Shown here one piece after another: positions 61,406-64,000 of a stretch of DNA of 64,000 bases. Below the pieces are notes generated by a model. It was not told where the DNA came from. It worked only from the letters and a program-made list of their open reading frames with translations, and did not search any database. Source of the stretch: Gandjariella thermophila. GTDB lineage: Bacteria > Actinomycetota > Actinomycetes > Mycobacteriales > Pseudonocardiaceae. Both the position numbers and the translations under genes were made by a program. Where the stretch lies: NCBI RefSeq assembly GCF_005405885.1, contig NZ_BJFL01000004.1, positions 62,001 to 126,000 of the forward strand, given 5' to 3'. How positions within the stretch are numbered: position 1 is the stretch's first letter; every line of letters begins with the position of its first letter.

Positions 61406-64000
61406 GTGCTGACATCCGGGTACCCAACGAGCAAAACCTCCCCCGGCCCTACGGAGCGGGAGGAGGAGCAGTCGCACCCCACCCCCGGTGGCGACCCGAA
61501 CCGCAGGCTGCGGTGGCTCGCCGTGCTCCTCGGACTGTTCGGCACAGCGATGGGCGTCGCCGTCCCGTTCCTCCCGGTCGTCAACGACATCGTCACCCTG
61601 CACTGGCCCACCCAGCAGGGCACCCGGCCGGTCAACGCGCCGCTGGTCTCCTACCAGCCGGTGTGGCTGCACGCCAACGTGCCGTGTACCGCCATGCGGG
61701 ACCTCAACGAGCGGTCCTCCGGGTCGGCGGTGCTGGTCGACACCACTCCGCCGGAGTCGACCTACGGCAAGATGACCGGGATGTCGCTGCAGGTGCAGCG
61801 CGGCGAGCTGGTGGTGACCAACCGCGGCCAGCAGGTGGCCACCGCCAAGGTCCCGGCCGGCGACTGCATGGTGACGCTGAGTTCGGACGCCCACCGCACC
61901 ACGGTCACGCTGGCCGGTAAGCCGCTGGTCGACCTGCGGGCGGACGCCCGCCCGCAGGTCACCGGGATCTTCTCCGACCTGGACGCCGGCAGGGACAACG
62001 TCAAGGGTCTGTCCGTCGACATCCGCACCGACACCCGGTTCCAGACCAGCGCGACCGTGCTCAAGGACGTCGTGATGGTGCTGGCGTTCGTCGGCTTGGC
62101 CGGCTGCGTGTGGATCCTGCACCGGCTCGATGTGCGGGCCGGTCGGCGCGCCCCGCGGCTGGCGCCGAAGGGGTGGTGGAAGCCCACCGGCCGGGACATC
62201 GCCGTCTACGCCGTCCTGATCACCTGGACGCTGATCGGCGCGATCACCTCCGACGACGGCTACATCCTCACCATGGCGCGGGCCCGTGCGGCGTCCGGCT
62301 ACGTCGGCAACTACTACCGGTGGTTCAGCGCCCCGGAAGCCCCGTTCGGGTGGTTCTACGAGCTGTACTCGGCGTGGGTGCAGGTCAGTACCGCGACGCC
62401 GTGGGTGCGGCTGCCCGCCCTGCTGATGGGCATCGGAAGCTGGTTGCTGATCAGCCGGGAGACGCTGCCCCGGCTGGGCAAGGAGGTGCGGCGCAGCCGC
62501 GCGGCGGGCTGGGCGGCGGCCGCGGTGTTCCTGTGCTTCTGGCTGCCGTTCAACAACGGGCTGCGCCCCGAGCCGGTGGTGGCGCTGTGCGCGCTGCTGG
62601 CCATGTGCGCGGTGGAGCGGGCGGTCGCGGCCCGGCGGCTGGTCCCGCTCGCGCTGGGGCTCTTCGCCGCCACCCTGGCCATCGCGGCCACGCCCACCGG
62701 AGTGATCGCGGTGCTGCCCTTCCTCGCCGCGGCGCGGCCGGTGACCAAGCTGCTGCGGGAGCGGATCCGGCCGTTCGGCTGGGCGGCCGTACTGCTGCCC
62801 CTGGCGGCGTCCGCGACCGCGGTGCTGGCCATCGTCTTCCAGGACCAGACGCTGGTCGCCGAACTGCAGGCGAAGCGGATCGAGACCCAGATCGGCCCGG
62901 CCGAGCAATGGTACGAGGAGTTCGACCGGTACCAGGCGCTGTTCAGCGGCACCGCGGACGGCTCGCTGGCCCGGCGGTTCCCGGTGCTGCTGGTGATCCT
63001 CTGCCTGGCCATCTGCCTGGTGGTGCTGCTGCGCCGGCGACGCATCCGGGGCGCCGCGCTCGGCCCGAGCAGCCGGCTGATCGGCATCACGATGATGTCG
63101 TTCGTCGTGCTGGCGCTCACCCCGACCAAGTGGACGCACCACTTCGGCGCGTTCGCCGCGCTGGGTAGCTCGCTGGCCGCACTCACCGCGCTGGCCAGCA
63201 GCGCGACCGTGCTGCGGTCCAAGCGCAACCGGGCGCTGGTGGTCGCCGGCCTGATGATCATTCTGGCCCTGGCCTTCCGTGGCCCGAACGCCTGGTGGTA
63301 CGTGTCCGCGTGGGGCGTGCCCTGGTACGACAAGCCGCCTTCGGTGGGCGGGCACCAGTTCAGCACGATCATCCTGATCGCGGCCGGCATCGCGCTGCTG
63401 ATCGCCGGCATCGAGCACCTGCGCATCCCCGACCACGGCGTGGTGGAGCACCCGCCGGAGACGCGCGGCAGGGCACTGCTGCTCGGCTCGGCGCCGCTGG
63501 CCATCGTGTGTGCCCTCCTGGTGCTGTTCGAGGTGCTGTCCTTCGTCAAGGTGCTGCAGAAGCAGTCGCACACCTACAGCCTCGGTGCGGACAACATCAC
63601 CCGGCTCACCCAGGACACCTGCGGCCTGTCCGACCACGTGCTGGTCGAGGCGGACCCGCTGCGGGACGTGCTCAAGCCGGCGGCGAACCAGGCGCCCAAG
63701 CCGGTGCCCACCACGCCGCCGCCCAACCAGCCGCCGAACCCCACGGGTACGACCCCGTCCCCGGAGGAGGCCCTGCAGCCGGCCATGACCGGATTCCGCA
63801 GGGGGCGGGACGGGTTGCCGCCCGGCAACGGGCAGGACCCGGCCCAGCCGGACTGGACCCCGCCCTACCGGCTGGGTGACGACAACGCCCCGGTGTGGGG
63901 GACCTACGCCCCGGGCGCCCCGCTCACCGGCGAACTGCGCACCCCCTGGTACACGCTGCCGGACAGCGCCCGCACGGGTCAGGCACCGATCGTGATCGCG
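61406..64000 (+). CDS. emb: arabinosyltransferase (EmbA/B/C family), C-terminus beyond the window
   Basis: About 865 codons are visible from GTG 61406 to the edge; an in-frame TGA at 61382 excludes earlier starts. A first membrane segment (LAVLLGLFGTAMGVAVPFLP) precedes a periplasmic domain with QVWLHANVPC-like sequence. From about residue 270 come many membrane segments with the GT-C catalytic loop SDDGYILTMARA (about residue 282). HHFGAFAALGS and a Pro-rich stretch before the C-terminal carbohydrate-binding domain follow. Emb proteins add arabinose from decaprenyl-phospho-arabinose to arabinogalactan or lipoarabinomannan. EmbA, EmbB and EmbC cannot be told apart from this part. Confidence 0.93.
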   Translation, partial: MLTSGYPTSKTSPGPTEREEEQSHPTPGGDPNRRLRWLAVLLGLFGTAMGVAVPFLPVVNDIVTLHWPTQQGTRPVNAPLVSYQPVWLHANVPCTAMRDLNERSSGSAVLVDTTPPESTYGKMTGMSLQVQRGELVVTNRGQQVATAKVPAGDCMVTLSSDAHRTTVTLAGKPLVDLRADARPQVTGIFSDLDAGRDNVKGLSVDIRTDTRFQTSATVLKDVVMVLAFVGLAGCVWILHRLDVRAGRRAPRLAPKGWWKPTGRDIAVYAVLITWTLIGAITSDDGYILTMARARAASGYVGNYYRWFSAPEAPFGWFYELYSAWVQVSTATPWVRLPALLMGIGSWLLISRETLPRLGKEVRRSRAAGWAAAAVFLCFWLPFNNGLRPEPVVALCALLAMCAVERAVAARRLVPLALGLFAATLAIAATPTGVIAVLPFLAAARPVTKLLRERIRPFGWAAVLLPLAASATAVLAIVFQDQTLVAELQAKRIETQIGPAEQWYEEFDRYQALFSGTADGSLARRFPVLLVILCLAICLVVLLRRRRIRGAALGPSSRLIGITMMSFVVLALTPTKWTHHFGAFAALGSSLAALTALASSATVLRSKRNRALVVAGLMIILALAFRGPNAWWYVSAWGVPWYDKPPSVGGHQFSTIILIAAGIALLIAGIEHLRIPDHGVVEHPPETRGRALLLGSAPLAIVCALLVLFEVLSFVKVLQKQSHTYSLGADNITRLTQDTCGLSDHVLVEADPLRDVLKPAANQAPKPVPTTPPPNQPPNPTGTTPSPEEALQPAMTGFRRGRDGLPPGNGQDPAQPDWTPPYRLGDDNAPVWGTYAPGAPLTGELRTPWYTLPDSARTGQAPIVIA

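Noticed and set aside
1-64000. CRISPR arrays, tRNA or rRNA genes, insertion sequences and phage attachment sites
   Set aside because: No regularly spaced repeats, cloverleaf-like segments, transposase or integrase genes were found on reading the window.

Overview
The window is high-GC DNA with dense, often 4-base-overlapping genes, frequent GTG starts, and GC-rich third codon positions, which points to an actinomycete. An Emb-type arabinosyltransferase at the right edge indicates an arabinogalactan-containing cell wall. Together with several biosynthetic operons, this suggests Pseudonocardiaceae (Amycolatopsis-like) or a close relative; that placement is inference from gene content only.

Left edge, 1-7838, minus strand: a compact NRPS-like cluster. 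In transcription order it holds a PLP dehydratase, a PaaK/F390-type ligase, a SufS-like class V PLP enzyme, a stand-alone adenylation domain, a carrier protein, a clavaminate-synthase-like dioxygenase, an EamA exporter and a type II thioesterase that is cut by the window edge. There is no condensation domain. The likely output is a modified, carrier-bound amino acid or a very small molecule.

8249-17521: an alpha/beta hydrolase and a pirin, then two divergent units. cysD-cysNC-cysQ (minus) make and recycle PAPS. A DUF1214 - SDR - sulfotransferase unit (plus) resembles the mycobacterial Rv3531c-Rv3529c region. The promoters of both units carry a TnnAACnnGTTnnA-type inverted repeat, as bound by KstR of the steroid regulon. 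PAPS supply and a PAPS-dependent transferase therefore appear to be co-controlled.

17785-32694: a broken gene, a PucR-type regulator, and a plus-strand operon of eleven well-supported genes. These are a class III aminotransferase, UbiA-like prenyltransferase, extended SDR reductase, ACP, an NDP-kinase-AfsA fusion, a PEP-synthase/rifampin-phosphotransferase-like enzyme, a pol-beta-type nucleotidyltransferase, an unrecognised 166-residue protein, SRPBCC, AurF-like diiron oxygenase and a degenerate SDR. I recognise no described pathway with this combination; it is the best candidate for a new system.

32786-36180: a decay zone with a P450 N-terminal stub, an internally deleted YncE/phosphoesterase gene and a methyltransferase fragment, interrupted by an intact L,D-transpeptidase.

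36255-64000: mostly core functions. In order: a TPP enzyme divergent from an FAD/Fe-S dehydrogenase, an MHS transporter with its GntR regulator, a seven-gene Mrp-like antiporter operon, an M23 peptidase, a CoA-binding protein and a class A PBP. Then come a PfkB kinase divergent from a GH4 glycosidase, an epoxide-hydrolase-like protein, MgtC, a MobA-like protein, an MFS permease divergent from a SIS protein around a DasR-like site, a Na+/H+ antiporter, a deleted DMT gene, and the 5' part of an emb gene.
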